A stretch of DNA of 64,000 bases from Bradyrhizobium sp. 170 (GTDB taxonomy: Bacteria; Pseudomonadota; Alphaproteobacteria; Rhizobiales; Xanthobacteraceae). Below are positions 8,691-18,982 of this stretch, one piece after another; the first letter of the stretch is position 1; each line of letters begins with the position of its first letter. The notes under the pieces were generated by a model. That model made no database searches. It worked only from the letters and a program-made list of their open reading frames with translations, and was not told the DNA's origin. A program made the translations under genes and the position numbers. The stretch lies in assembly GCF_023101085.1 (NCBI RefSeq), contig NZ_CP064703.1, positions 6,324,001 through 6,388,000 of the forward strand, written 5' to 3'.

Positions 8691-10304
8691 TCACTTATCC
8701 AGCCAGACGTCCTCGAACCGCAGATTGTTGTACTGGCTGTTGTCATGCGGCCGGAAGTTCTTCACATGGGGTTGCCAGCAATTGCCGGCCGATGAGTGCA
8801 GGATGATCGGCCGCGCGGCGTCCTCAACCAGCAGCCGCTCGATGTCCCAGACCATCTTCCTGCGCTTTTCCTTGTCGAGCTCGCTCGATTGCGCGGCCAG
8901 CAGCCGGTCGACCTCGGCGTTGCAATACTGCGTGTAGTTGCGCTCCGACTTGCAGGAATAGTTCTCGACGATGTTGCCGTCGGGATCGTCGACGCTGACG
9001 CCGGTGACGTTCAGTCCGATCGTGTAATCCTTCTTTGCCAGCCGCGCGTACCAGCGCGGCGTGTCGAGAATGTCGAGCTCGCTCGTGATGTAGATCTTCT
9101 TGAGCTGGTCGGTCAGGATGACAGCGGGATCGCGATAGGTCGGCAGGTTCCGGGTCTGGATCTTGATCTGCAGCGGTTTGGCGTCGCTGTAGCCGAGCTT
9201 CTGCATGATCGCCTGCGCCTCGGCGATGTTCTTTTCGGCATCCGGGCCGTAGCCGGTCAACAACGACACCATTTCCGGCGGCATGCCCCACTCGCCTTCG
9301 GGCTTGGCCAGCATCGCCCCGCCCATCCGCGCCATCCCCTCCATCAGGATGGTGTTGAAGGGCTTGCGGTCCAGCGCCAGCGACATGGCCTTTCGGATAT
9401 CCGGATTGTCGAACGGCGGATTGACGCGGTTGACCATCAGATTGATCTGGGTTCCCGTGCCCGTCATCTCGCAAATCGCGTGCGGCGCGCGCGCCTTGAT
9501 GTCCTTCATCAAGGGAATGCTGACGTCGGAGGGAAAGGTGATGTCGTAGTCACCGGTGGCGAACGCCAGCATGCGCGTGGCGCGGCTGTCGATCATGCGG
9601 AACGTAATCTCGTCGAGATAAGGCCGGTCCTTCTTCCAGTAATCGGAATTGCGCACCAGACGCACCGACTCGCCGCGCCTGAACTCGACGAATTTGAAGG
9701 GGCCGGTGCCGACAGGCTTGGTGCGCATCACCTGCTGCGGCACATGACAGGGATAGACCGGCGAAAACGCGCTCGCCAGCAACACCGGCAGGCTCGGCTG
9801 CGGCTCGCTCAGCTCGAAGGTCGCCTCATAATCGCCGTTGATGCTGACATCCTGCAGCTTCGTGTACCAGACTTTTCGCGGATTGCGCTTGAAGTCCTGG
9901 GTCTCGGTCTTCCCGATCAGCATCCGCCAGGTGCACTGCACGTCCTTGGCCGTGAACGGCTGGCCGTCATGCCATTTCACACCCTGCCGCAGCTTGAACG
10001 TCAGTTTGGTGTTGGTGGAATCCCACGACCAGCTTTCGGCCAGATCCGGAATGACGGTGTCGATGCTCTCATGAACCCTGGCGGGATCGAACACCACGAG
10101 ATTGTTGAAGATCGCCGCGAACGGCGTCACCGAGGCGATCGTCGCTTCCTCATGCAGCGAGGTCGAGGGCGGATTGTCGTTGTGATAGAGCCGCAGCGTG
10201 CCGCCTTTTTTCTGCGCTGCGGCGGGGCTTGCGGCAAGCAGCACGACGCAAAGCAGCGCAGCCATCGACCCGGTTGATCCGCCTGACATGGTGCTGGCGC
10301 GCAT
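8691..10304 (-). CDS. Peptide/nickel-type ABC transporter substrate-binding protein (SBP family 5)
   Basis: 537 aa. Signal peptide about 1-30 ending ASPAAAQ, then the cluster C binding-protein fold with the family segment LRQGVKWHDGQPFTAKDVQ (about residues 107-125) and the conserved PVGTGPFKFVEF (about 196-207). It would capture peptides or similar ligands in the periplasm, but no permease or ATPase gene is nearby. Start has GGGGAGG upstream. It is antisense to the surrounding Anbu-cluster genes and interrupts that cluster. Confidence 0.92.
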   Translation of the reverse strand: MRASTMSGGSTGSMAALLCVVLLAASPAAAQKKGGTLRLYHNDNPPSTSLHEEATIASVTPFAAIFNNLVVFDPARVHESIDTVIPDLAESWSWDSTNTKLTFKLRQGVKWHDGQPFTAKDVQCTWRMLIGKTETQDFKRNPRKVWYTKLQDVSINGDYEATFELSEPQPSLPVLLASAFSPVYPCHVPQQVMRTKPVGTGPFKFVEFRRGESVRLVRNSDYWKKDRPYLDEITFRMIDSRATRMLAFATGDYDITFPSDVSIPLMKDIKARAPHAICEMTGTGTQINLMVNRVNPPFDNPDIRKAMSLALDRKPFNTILMEGMARMGGAMLAKPEGEWGMPPEMVSLLTGYGPDAEKNIAEAQAIMQKLGYSDAKPLQIKIQTRNLPTYRDPAVILTDQLKKIYITSELDILDTPRWYARLAKKDYTIGLNVTGVSVDDPDGNIVENYSCKSERNYTQYCNAEVDRLLAAQSSELDKEKRRKMVWDIERLLVEDAARPIILHSSAGNCWQPHVKNFRPHDNSQYNNLRFEDVWLDK

Positions 10305-10371
10305 GGTGCCCCCCTCCCCGGAGATTCTTGTTCTTATGGGAGAGGCAGCGTGCCGGAGACGGCTCGCCTAA

Positions 10372-10758
10372 TCAATACTCGCAATTGCGATAGTTCGACG
10401 CCTCGCACGCGTCAGCCATTGCCCGCCCCTGCGAGATTTCGGCCGGCGTCATGGTTCCCGAAACCGCACGCAATTCCGCCTTGGCCTTGGCATCGCCACG
10501 CTTGGCGGCAAGGCTGAACCACATGAACGCGCGGGCCGGGCTCTGCACCGTCCCCTCGCCCTTGCGGTACATCAGCCCGATCTGATTCTGCGCCTTCGGA
10601 TTGCCCGCTTCCGCCAGCGGACGGAACAGCCGGATCGCCGGCACATAGTCGCCGCGGTTGTAGGCCACCATGCCGTCTTCCCATGGGCCGGCCTGGGCGC
10701 CGGCGGTGCCCACGAGCAGCGTTGCCGCGATCGCGCCAATCAGAGCTGGTTTCCGCAT
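10372..10758 (-). CDS. Small secreted Sel1-repeat protein
   Basis: 128 aa. Start chosen at MRKPALIGAIAATLLVGTAG, a signal peptide cleaved after AQA (about residue 22); the longer upstream frame is not credible. Two Sel1-like repeats follow (about 27-95), with the A-x2-G-x2-A-Q-x2-(I/L)-G-x-M-Y and RAFMWFSLAAKRGD consensus. The last residues carry two Cys (EASNYRNCEY region and ADAC), perhaps a disulfide. Probably a periplasmic scaffold. It lies between the binding-protein gene and the Anbu gene. Confidence 0.85.
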   Translation of the reverse strand: MRKPALIGAIAATLLVGTAGAQAGPWEDGMVAYNRGDYVPAIRLFRPLAEAGNPKAQNQIGLMYRKGEGTVQSPARAFMWFSLAAKRGDAKAKAELRAVSGTMTPAEISQGRAMADACEASNYRNCEY

Positions 10759-10852
10759 GCCTTCCCCCGCCCATGGATGCGACGGCTTTTTTACCCGTTC
10801 GGCGCATGCCGCGCCACGGGAATTGGGGTTGGACGCCACCTTGAAATTGGCT

Positions 10853-10953
10853 ACTAGAGCCTTGTCGGTTCTGATTGCATCAGAACCGGGCTCTAGTGTC
10901 TTGCTTGACGCGTTTTCTTCATGCGAACCGGTACCCACTTCGCTCGAAAACGC
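10853..10953. repeat. Double-hairpin intergenic element
   Basis: First hairpin: CTAGAGCC at 10853 pairs with GGCTCTAG at 10889, enclosing CGGTTCTGAT-TGC-ATCAGAACCG (10866-10888, perfect). Second: GCGTTTTC at 10910 pairs with GAAAACGC at 10946. I remember very similar sequences widely dispersed in Bradyrhizobium genomes; only one copy occurs in this window. Confidence 0.7.
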
Positions 10954-10997
10954 TATGCTTTGGCGCCGAAAAAATCGGGCGCGTTCGGGGATCGGGA

Positions 10998-11756
10998 ATG
11001 ACCTATTGTTGCGGAATTCTGGTGCGGGACGGTCTCGTCATGATCGCGGATACCCGCACCAATGCCGGCCTCGACAACGTCTCGACCTTCCGCAAGCTCC
11101 ATATCTTCAGCAAGCCCGGCGAGCGCATCATGGCGATCGCCAGCGCCGGCAACCTGGCGATCAGCCAGTCGGTGCTGTCGACATTGACCGAGGGCATCGA
11201 AGATCCCGACACCGGCGAGATCGAGACGCTGATGAACGCGCCGACCATGTTCCAGGCGGCGCAGCGCATCGGGCGGGCGATCCGCCTGGTCCATGCCACC
11301 GAAGGCCCGGCGCTGCGGTCCGAAGACGTCTCCTTCGACGTCTCCTTCCTGTTCGGCGGACAGATCAAGGGCTCGCGTATGCGGCTGTTCATGGTCTATA
11401 CCGCCGGCAATTTCATCGAATGCACCACCGACACGCCCTATTTGCAGATCGGCGAGCACAAATATGGCAAGCCTGTGCTCGATCGCGCGATGCACTACGA
11501 CGTCGAACTGTATGAGGCGCTGAAGACCGGCCTGATCTCGATGGATTCGACCATGCGCTCCAATCTCGGCGTCGGCCTGCCGATCGACGTTCTGGTGGTG
11601 CGCACGGATGCCTGCGAGGCCGATCTCAACCACCGCATCGAGGCGGGCGAGCCTTACTTCCACGACCTGCGCTCGCGCTGGTCGGCGGCGCTGCGCGCGG
11701 CGCACCAGAATATTCCAAGACCACCCTACAAATCCGAAACAGAAACAAAAAACTGA
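10998..11756 (+). CDS. Anbu, proteasome-type peptidase (COG3484)
   Basis: 252 aa. The start [20 protein letters not shown] is chosen because the N-terminal Thr after Met removal is the nucleophile in this family. Counting from that Thr, Asp17 and Lys32 match the proteasome Asp17/Lys33 catalytic pair, and the [10 protein letters not shown] strand follows. Anbu is an ancestral beta-subunit homologue that assembles into open, lock-washer-like rings; its substrate is unknown. Its usual neighbours (ATP-grasp, alpha-E, transglutaminase) are all upstream on this strand, but 2.4 kb away. The SDR gene follows after 13 nt. Confidence 0.92.
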   Translation: MTYCCGILVRDGLVMIADTRTNAGLDNVSTFRKLHIFSKPGERIMAIASAGNLAISQSVLSTLTEGIEDPDTGEIETLMNAPTMFQAAQRIGRAIRLVHATEGPALRSEDVSFDVSFLFGGQIKGSRMRLFMVYTAGNFIECTTDTPYLQIGEHKYGKPVLDRAMHYDVELYEALKTGLISMDSTMRSNLGVGLPIDVLVVRTDACEADLNHRIEAGEPYFHDLRSRWSAALRAAHQNIPRPPYKSETETKN

Positions 11757-11769
11757 AGGCGAGGAAACA

Positions 11770-12534
11770 ATGGCCGACGCAACAAACAAGATCGCGATCG
11801 TTACCGGTGCCGGCACCGGCGTCGGACGCGCGGCATCGCTGGCGCTGATGAATGCCGGCTTCACCGTGGTGCTCGCCGGGCGGCGCATGGAGATGCTGGA
11901 AGAAACCAAGAAGCTCGGCGACAATGTCGGCAAGAGCCTGTGCGTGTCCGCCGACATGACCAACCCCGGCTCGATCGCAGCTTTGTTCGCCAAGGTGATG
12001 GACACCTATGGCCGGCTCGACGTGCTGTTCAACAATGCCGGGATGGGCGCACCGCCGGTCAACTTCGAGGATCTCAGCCTCGAGCAGTGGCAGGCGGTGG
12101 TGAACACCAACCTCACCGGCCCCTTCCTGTGCACCCAGCACGCCTTCCGCATCATGAAGGACCAGAACCCGCGCGGCGGCCGCATCATCAACAACGGCTC
12201 GATCTCGGCGCACGCGCCACGGCCGTTCTCCGCGGCCTATACCTCCACCAAGCATGCGATCACGGGCCTGACCAAGGCCAGCAACCTCGACGGCCGCATG
12301 TACGATATCGCGGTCGGCCAGGTCGACATCGGCAATGCTGCGACTCCCATGACGGACCGCATGGTCGCCGGCCCCGGCGTGATGCAGCCCGATGGCACGA
12401 CGAAACACGAACCGCGCATGGACGCGAAGGCCGTCGGCGATGCGGTCGCCTACATGGCCGGCCTGCCGCTGGATGCCAACGTGCTGTTCATGACGGTGAT
12501 GGCGACGAAGATGCCGTTCGTGGGACGGGGGTAG
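11770..12534 (+). CDS. SDR-family oxidoreductase
   Basis: 254 aa. Rossmann motif TGAGTGVGR at about residues 13-21, NNAG at about 90-93, and the catalytic Ser...Tyr-x3-Lys as NNGSIS...YTSTK (about 144 and 157-161). NAD(P)-dependent; substrate unknown. The ATG at 11770 has GGCGAGG upstream; a longer frame reading into the Anbu gene is a shadow. It follows Anbu by 13 nt and is probably cotranscribed with it. Confidence 0.92.
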   Translation: MADATNKIAIVTGAGTGVGRAASLALMNAGFTVVLAGRRMEMLEETKKLGDNVGKSLCVSADMTNPGSIAALFAKVMDTYGRLDVLFNNAGMGAPPVNFEDLSLEQWQAVVNTNLTGPFLCTQHAFRIMKDQNPRGGRIINNGSISAHAPRPFSAAYTSTKHAITGLTKASNLDGRMYDIAVGQVDIGNAATPMTDRMVAGPGVMQPDGTTKHEPRMDAKAVGDAVAYMAGLPLDANVLFMTVMATKMPFVGRG

Positions 12535-12547
12535 ACAAACCCACCGC

Positions 12548-12667
12548 CGTCGTCCCCGCGAAAGCGGGGACCCATACTCCGCGGCGCTGATTGAGTTACG
12601 AGGCGTCTACCGTTCGTGTTCACACGAGAGATCACGCGGTATGGGTCCCTGCGTTCGCAGGGACGAC
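12548..12667. repeat. Dispersed palindromic repeat, family 3 (GTCGTCCCCGCGAAAGCGGGGAC type)
   Basis: Ends CGTCGTCCCCGCG and GCAGGGACGAC pair, each arm carrying its own hairpin (CCCCGCGAAAGCGGGG; CCCTGCGTTCGCAGGG). Inner arms GACCCATAC and GTATGGGTC also match. A second copy is at 30403-30522. It separates convergent genes. Confidence 0.85.
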
Positions 12668-12700
12668 ATGCTGAGGCTTCGTAACGCAACCAGCCCACCC

Positions 12701-13924
12701 TTACTCCAGCCGCTCCACCTTCCGCAGCGCCGGGAACAACTTCATCCACAGCAGCGCGATCGCGATGGTGCCGACGCCGCCGAGCACGGCGGCCGGCACG
12801 GTGCCGAACAGCGCCGCGGTGACGCCGCTCTCGAACTGGCCGAGCTGGTTTGAGGCATTGATGAAGAGGAAATTGACCGCGCCGACCCGGCCGCGCATCT
12901 CGTCGGGTGTCGAAAGCTGCACCAGCGAAAAACGGATCACCACGCTGATCGTATCGGCCGCGCCCAGCACCGCCAGCGCCAGCACCGACAGCCACATCCA
13001 CTGCGAGAGAGCGAACACGACGGTCGCCGCGCCGAACACGATCACGGCCTGAAACATCCGTAATCCGATATGTCGGTTGATAACGTAGCGCGCCAGCACG
13101 ATCGTCATCAGCAGCGCCCCGATCGCGGGCGCGGCGCGCAGGATGCCGAGGCCGAGCGGACCGGTCTGCAGGATGTCGCGGGCATAGATCGGCAGCAGCG
13201 CCGTGACGCCGCCGAGCAGCACGGCGAACAGATCGAGCGAGATGGTGCCGAGGATCGCCGGATTGTTGCGGATGAAGCGGACGCCGGCAAATACATCGTC
13301 TGCCGTCGCATCCGGCTTCGCAAGCTCCTGCCTCGTCATATGGATGAAGCCGGTCAGAACCGCGCCCGCCAACCAGAAGGCGACGATGACGAAATAAGGC
13401 AGGCTTGGCGCGAACACATAGGCCAGCCCGCCGAGTGCAGGCCCGGTGATGGTCGCGACCTGCGCCGCGCCGGAGGAGATCGCGGTCGCGCGCTGCACCG
13501 AACCTTTGGGCGCGATCAGCGGCAGCAGCGCGGCCGTGGCGGGGCTCTCGAACGCGCCGGCGATCCCGATCACGAAGGTGGCGATGAATATCTGCGGCAC
13601 GGTGAGCCAGCCGGCAAAGGTGCTGACGGCCAGGAACAGCGCCGTCGCCGCTTCCGCGAGTTGGCAAAGCTGGACAACGCGCTTGCGCTCGAACCGGTCG
13701 GCGGCATGGCCGGCGACGAAGACAAGCAGCGCCGTGGGCAGGAATTGCACCAGCCCGACCATGCCGAGCTGAAAGGCGCTGCCGGTGATGTCGTAGATCT
13801 GCCAGCCGATCGCGACCGCCGCAATCTGGCTGGCGAAGCGCGAAAGGCTTCGCGACAACAGGAAGAACAGGAACGGCCCGTGCCTGAGCAACTCGCGGGC
13901 GCCCACCGGCATCGTCGAGGACAT
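12701..13924 (-). CDS. MFS transporter, EntS-like
   Basis: 407 aa, about 12 membrane segments, with the loop 2-3 signature GHAADRFERKRVV near residue 70-82. The overall sequence resembles the enterobactin-exporter (EntS) branch of the major facilitator superfamily. Cargo unknown. The ATG at 13924 (MSSTMPVGAREL) is used; a TTG six bases upstream is the alternative. A divergent CNT transporter gene begins about 110 bp away, so the two promoters share that gap. Confidence 0.88.
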   Translation of the reverse strand: MSSTMPVGARELLRHGPFLFFLLSRSLSRFASQIAAVAIGWQIYDITGSAFQLGMVGLVQFLPTALLVFVAGHAADRFERKRVVQLCQLAEAATALFLAVSTFAGWLTVPQIFIATFVIGIAGAFESPATAALLPLIAPKGSVQRATAISSGAAQVATITGPALGGLAYVFAPSLPYFVIVAFWLAGAVLTGFIHMTRQELAKPDATADDVFAGVRFIRNNPAILGTISLDLFAVLLGGVTALLPIYARDILQTGPLGLGILRAAPAIGALLMTIVLARYVINRHIGLRMFQAVIVFGAATVVFALSQWMWLSVLALAVLGAADTISVVIRFSLVQLSTPDEMRGRVGAVNFLFINASNQLGQFESGVTAALFGTVPAAVLGGVGTIAIALLWMKLFPALRKVERLE

Positions 13925-14036
13925 GGGCAAGAGCGGTGGCCGAGCGCGATGCCGATGTCAACGGGCAGGCCCGCAACACGGCATTGCGTGGCCGCCCGGC
14001 GCTGGCATAATCGCTCCTGGGGTTGGCGGGGGATTC

Positions 14037-15287
14037 ATGCTGCAACTGCAATCGGGGTTCGGCGTTCTGGCGTTGCTGGCGATCGCATGGGCGCTCAGCG
14101 AGAATCGCCGCGCGGTGTCGTTGCGGCAAATGGCGGTCGGGCTTGCGGTCACCGTCGTCACGGCGCTGGTGCTGCTCAAGCTGCCGCCGGTGGCAAGGGC
14201 GTTCGGCGCCATCAACGACGCCGTCAACACCGTCTCGGCGGCATCCCGCGCCGGCACGTCGTTCGTGTTCGGTTATCTCGGCGGCGGCGCGCTTCCATTC
14301 GACCTCAAGGCGCCGGGCGCGGATTTCATCCTGGCGTTTCAGGCCCTGCCGATCGTGCTGGTCATGAGCGTTCTGACGACGCTGCTGTTCTACTGGCGCA
14401 TCCTGCCGCCGATCGTGCGCGGCATGGCATGGCTCCTGGAGCGCACGCTCGGCGTCGGCGGCGCGGTGGGGCTGTCGACCGCGGCGAATATCTTTCTCGG
14501 CATGGTCGAGGCGCCGCTGTTCATCCGCCCCTATCTCGCGCAACTCACCCGCAGCGAATTGTTTCTGGTGATGACCGGCGGCATGGCCGGCATCGCCGGC
14601 ACCGTGCTGGTGCTCTACGCCACCTTCCTCGCGCCGCTGATACCGGACGCGGCGGCGCATTTTGTCATTGCATCCGTGCTGAGCGCGCCGGCGGCCATCC
14701 TGATCAGCCTGATCATGGTGCCGGAGACTTCAGACAAGCGCACCGGCGGATCATTGGAAGATCCCGACATGCAAACCTCGAGCACCATGGATGCGATCGT
14801 CAAGGGCACTACGGCCGGGCTTGAGCTGCTGCTTAACATCGTCGCCATGCTCTTGGTGCTCGTCGCGCTGGTCTATCTCGCCAACGCCATCCTCGGGCTG
14901 TTGCCCGAGATCGGCGGCGCGAAAATTTCGTTGCAGCGTCTCCTCGGCTACCTGATGGCGCCGGTGTGCTGGCTGATGGGCCTGCCGTGGCCGCAGGCGA
15001 TCACGGCGGGAAGCCTGATGGGCACCAAGACCGTGCTCAACGAATTGATCGCCTATGTCGACCTGTCAAAACTCGGCGCTGACACGCTCGACCCACGCTC
15101 GCGGCTGATCATACTCTATGCGATGTGCGGCTTTGCCAATTTTGCCAGCCTCGGCATCATGATCGGCGGCCTCGGCACTATGGCCCCGGAGCGTCGCGAG
15201 GAGATCAATGCGCTCGGGCTGAAGTCGATCGTCTCAGGCACGCTGACGACGTGCCTGATGGGGGCGATCGTGGGGGTGATGACGTAG
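14037..15287 (+). CDS. Concentrative nucleoside transporter, NupC/CNT family
   Basis: 416 aa. Multiple membrane helices; the substrate-site motif ANIFLGMVEAPLFIRPYL (about residues 150-167) and GGMAGIAGTVLVLYA (about 181-195) are diagnostic of NupC-type proton- or sodium-coupled nucleoside importers. Length matches bacterial CNT proteins (about 400 aa). ATG at 14037 follows a GGCGGGGG stretch. No nucleoside-catabolism gene is adjacent. Confidence 0.92.
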   Translation: MLQLQSGFGVLALLAIAWALSENRRAVSLRQMAVGLAVTVVTALVLLKLPPVARAFGAINDAVNTVSAASRAGTSFVFGYLGGGALPFDLKAPGADFILAFQALPIVLVMSVLTTLLFYWRILPPIVRGMAWLLERTLGVGGAVGLSTAANIFLGMVEAPLFIRPYLAQLTRSELFLVMTGGMAGIAGTVLVLYATFLAPLIPDAAAHFVIASVLSAPAAILISLIMVPETSDKRTGGSLEDPDMQTSSTMDAIVKGTTAGLELLLNIVAMLLVLVALVYLANAILGLLPEIGGAKISLQRLLGYLMAPVCWLMGLPWPQAITAGSLMGTKTVLNELIAYVDLSKLGADTLDPRSRLIILYAMCGFANFASLGIMIGGLGTMAPERREEINALGLKSIVSGTLTTCLMGAIVGVMT

Positions 15288-15293
15288 CCGTAG

Positions 15294-15412
15294 CCTGGAT
15301 GGAGCGAAGCACAATCCGGGACACGTGTTCAATCACTCGCAGCGGCCCCGGATTTCGCGGAGCCTGTCATCGGGCGCGCGTTCGCGCGACCCGTTGGCTC
15401 CATCCGGGCTAC
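15294..15412. repeat. Dispersed palindromic repeat, family 5 (TAGCCCGGATGGAGCG type)
   Basis: TAGCCTGGATGGAGCGAAGC at the left is complemented by GGCTCCATCCGGGCTA at the right; CGGGCGCGCGTTCGCGCGACCCG is an internal hairpin. Other copies are at 43769 and 53364. It lies between the convergent CNT and cupin genes. Confidence 0.8.
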
Positions 15413-15416
15413 AAGG

Positions 15417-15962
15417 TCAACTCGCCAATTCCACCGTCTTGAACTCCGCCGGCAAAATCACTTCCAGCAATTCGACGTCGTCCGAATAATCCATGATCAG
15501 GTGCTTGATGCGCGGCGGCTGGGTCCAGGCGCTGCCCTCTTTCATCAGCGTCTCGCCCTGACCTTCCATGTAGGTCTTCACCCAGCCCTTGAGCACGTAG
15601 ACCATCTGGAATTCGACGTCGTGGTAATGCAGTTTTGAAACTTCCGCCGGATTGCAGGGACCCTGCAGGCGGATCACATGCGCCTGCGCCAGGCCGTGGG
15701 TTGCGTCAGCGATGCCGAGGTCGCGGTAATGCGCGTAAGCGCGCAGGCCGTCGGCCTTGAAATCTTCTTCGCGGTGATGGCTGATGGCGATGCGCTGTTT
15801 CGGCCGCGCCTTCCTGGCCGGTTTCGACTTTGCCGCCGCAACGCCCCTCGCCTTCTTGATGGTCTTGCGGGGTGAGGATTTGGCTGCCGTCTTGTGGCCC
15901 GACCATTTCTTCTTCACAGCGGGCTGCGCCGCGGCGCGCGACGCGACTTTCTTCTTGGCCAT
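15417..15962 (-). CDS. Cupin-domain protein with Lys/Ala-rich N-terminal tail
   Basis: 181 aa. Residues 1-57 are a disordered, strongly basic tail (MAKKKVASRAAAQPAVKKKW, later KTIKKARGVAAAKSKPARK) resembling histone-H1/AlgP-like tails. Residues about 60-181 form one cupin: KLHYHDVEFQMVYVLKGWVK supplies the first metal-ligand motif (H-x-H-x3-E-like) and GSAWTQPPRIKHL the second. Cupins bind metal or small ligands, and the tail may attach this one to nucleic acid. The start has GGGAGGCACCC directly upstream. No partner gene is adjacent. Confidence 0.82.
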   Translation of the reverse strand: MAKKKVASRAAAQPAVKKKWSGHKTAAKSSPRKTIKKARGVAAAKSKPARKARPKQRIAISHHREEDFKADGLRAYAHYRDLGIADATHGLAQAHVIRLQGPCNPAEVSKLHYHDVEFQMVYVLKGWVKTYMEGQGETLMKEGSAWTQPPRIKHLIMDYSDDVELLEVILPAEFKTVELAS

Positions 15963-16012
15963 GGGTGCCTCCCTTTTTTGTTTGTGGCGGGAGGCTAACA
16001 CAAATCGGATTT

Positions 16013-16105
16013 CGTAGGGTGGGCAAAGGCGCGCTTGCGCCGTGCCCACCATCAGGAGCGTGATAGAAATTGGCATGGTGGGCACGCTTCGCTTTGCCCC
16101 CTACG
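16013..16105. repeat. Dispersed palindromic repeat, family 4 (GTAGGGTGGGCAAAGG type)
   Basis: CGTAGGGTGGGCAAAGGCGC at the left, GTGCCCACCAT / ATGGTGGGCAC as inner arms, and GCTTTGCCCCCTACG at the right. Related copies are at 28710 and at the right end of the window (63928). Confidence 0.85.
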
Positions 16106-16114
16106 CCACCTCGA

Positions 16115-16402
16115 TCAATGCAGCCTGAACACGCCATCCACCGCGCGCAGCTCGGCGGGCTTGATCAGCCTGGAATGCGCGACCGTCACGGAGAACAACG
16201 GGCCATCAAGCTTTTCCTGCCAGAAGGCCAGGAAATCCTTGAGCGCCGGAAATTTCGGGCAGAGATCGTAGTTCTGCCAGACATAGGTCTGCAGCAATGA
16301 GGGATGATCCGGCATCCGATACAGGATTTTCGCCGTCGTCAGCCCGTAACCCAGCACCTGCTTCCGGAAGTCTTCGGAAGCAACGCCAACCCGCGAGACC
16401 AT
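16115..16402 (-). CDS. usg: Usg family protein
   Basis: 95 aa. Start at MVSRVGVASEDFRKQVLGYG; the conserved block LTTAKILYRMPDHPSLLQTY continues to about residue 40, and the ending IKPAELRAVDGVFRLH is family specific. Usg proteins are small alphaproteobacterial proteins, first noted near trp genes, with no assigned function. Here it is divergent from groESL. A longer frame to 16513 is not supported by homology. Confidence 0.9.
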   Translation of the reverse strand: MVSRVGVASEDFRKQVLGYGLTTAKILYRMPDHPSLLQTYVWQNYDLCPKFPALKDFLAFWQEKLDGPLFSVTVAHSRLIKPAELRAVDGVFRLH

Positions 16403-16617
16403 GCCAAACCTCCATTGCTGGAAGCGCATTTCACGTGGTGGCCACACACCGAGCCACCCCGGCGGAGATGCGCTCACATGAGAGAAATGTGACGCACGAT
16501 ACCAACCCATCACAAGCCTAAATGTTTAATGAATTGTTGAAAGTTCACGCATTAGCAGCAGCTTACCGCACGTGCTAATTCGGGGGCTTGTACGGGGCCT
16601 TGGGTCCGGCCGACCCG

Positions 16618-16633
16618 ATTAATCATGATTAAT
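16618..16633. promoter_or_regulatory. Perfect 16-bp palindrome ATTAATCATGATTAAT
   Basis: The sequence equals its own reverse complement and lies 5 bp upstream of the CIRCE element, in a position suited to an operator. The binding protein is unknown. Confidence 0.6.
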
Positions 16634-16637
16634 GAAA

Positions 16638-16664
16638 TTGGCAGGCGTCATATTTGAGTGCCAA
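16638..16664. promoter_or_regulatory. CIRCE element (HrcA operator) of groESL
   Basis: TTGGCAGGC, a 9-bp spacer and GAGTGCCAA. The right arm differs from the consensus GAGTGCTAA at one position and the left arm matches 6 of 9 of TTAGCACTC. Spacer length and position upstream of groES are exact for CIRCE, where HrcA represses until heat shock. Confidence 0.85.
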
Positions 16665-16795
16665 TTTTTCTGCTAGAAGCCCTTGTCCCCCGAACAAGAC
16701 TGGCCTAAATCAGCCGCAGCCGAGCTGGCACTCGCTGGCCCGGACTGCCAAAATTTCCAATTCTGATAACATCTTCAGAAACTTAGGAGGACTGC

Positions 16796-17113
16796 ATGAA
16801 ATTCCGTCCGCTTCACGACCGCGTCGTGGTCAAGCGCATCGACGCCGAAGAGAAGACCGCTGGCGGCATCATCATTCCGGACAGTGCCAAGGAAAAGCCC
16901 TCGCAGGGCGAAATCACCGCCGTCGGCCCGGGTGGCCGCGACGAAGCCGGCAAACTGATCCCGATCGACCTCAAGGTCGGCGACCGCGTTCTGTTCGGCA
17001 AATGGTCGGGCACCGAGGTCAAGATCGACGGTGAAGATCTCCTGATCATGAAGGAGAGCGACATCATGGGCGTGCTCGACGTCCCCGCCGGCACCAAGAA
17101 GAAGGCTGCCTAA
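16796..17113 (+). CDS. groES: Co-chaperonin GroES (Cpn10)
   Basis: 105 aa. [20 protein letters not shown] opening; the mobile GroEL-binding loop [17 protein letters not shown] is at about residues 18-34; ends in [11 protein letters not shown]. It forms the heptameric lid of GroEL. AGGAGG lies 6 nt upstream of the ATG. It is the first gene of the CIRCE-controlled operon; groEL follows after 91 nt. Confidence 0.98.
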   Translation: MKFRPLHDRVVVKRIDAEEKTAGGIIIPDSAKEKPSQGEITAVGPGGRDEAGKLIPIDLKVGDRVLFGKWSGTEVKIDGEDLLIMKESDIMGVLDVPAGTKKKAA

Positions 17114-17130
17114 GCGCATCGCCTGCAACG

Positions 17131-18848
<1,718 letters not shown>

Positions 18849-18880
18849 TCCAGCCACTCAAGGCGACTATCAAGGAATGC

Positions 18881-18909
18881 AAAACCCCGGCAGCGATGCC
18901 GGGGTTTTT
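18881..18909 (+). terminator. Rho-independent terminator of groESL
   Basis: AAAACCCCGGCA-GCGA-TGCCGGGGTTTTT: a 12-bp stem with a 4-nt loop running into a T tract. An almost identical 40-bp block occurs again at 22518-22557. Confidence 0.93.
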
Positions 18910-18929
18910 GTTTGCCGAATTCCCTCCCC

Positions 18930-18971
18930 CGTCATTCCGGGGCGCGCCCCTGGCGCGAGCCCGGAATCCAT
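18930..18971. repeat. Dispersed palindromic repeat, family 2 (short copy)
   Basis: GTCATTCCGGGGCGCGCCCC and GGCGCGAGCCCGGAATCCA; same words as at 8554 and 19283. Confidence 0.75.
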
Positions 18972-18982
18972 AACCACGAATG

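Larger units (their letters stand above)
16403..16795 (+). promoter_or_regulatory. Regulatory region between usg and groESL
   Basis: 393 bp without a gene. It carries a CIRCE-like operator (16638-16664) and a perfect 16-bp palindrome (16618-16633), then a 120-bp leader before groES. No clear sigma-70 or heat-shock-sigma -10/-35 pair could be assigned by eye. Confidence 0.7.

Noticed and set aside
12450..14660. 736-codon minus-strand open frame
   Set aside because: Arg- and His-rich shadow of the MFS gene in the wrong frame, running through a repeat and the opposite-strand CNT gene; the true MFS frame explains the region.
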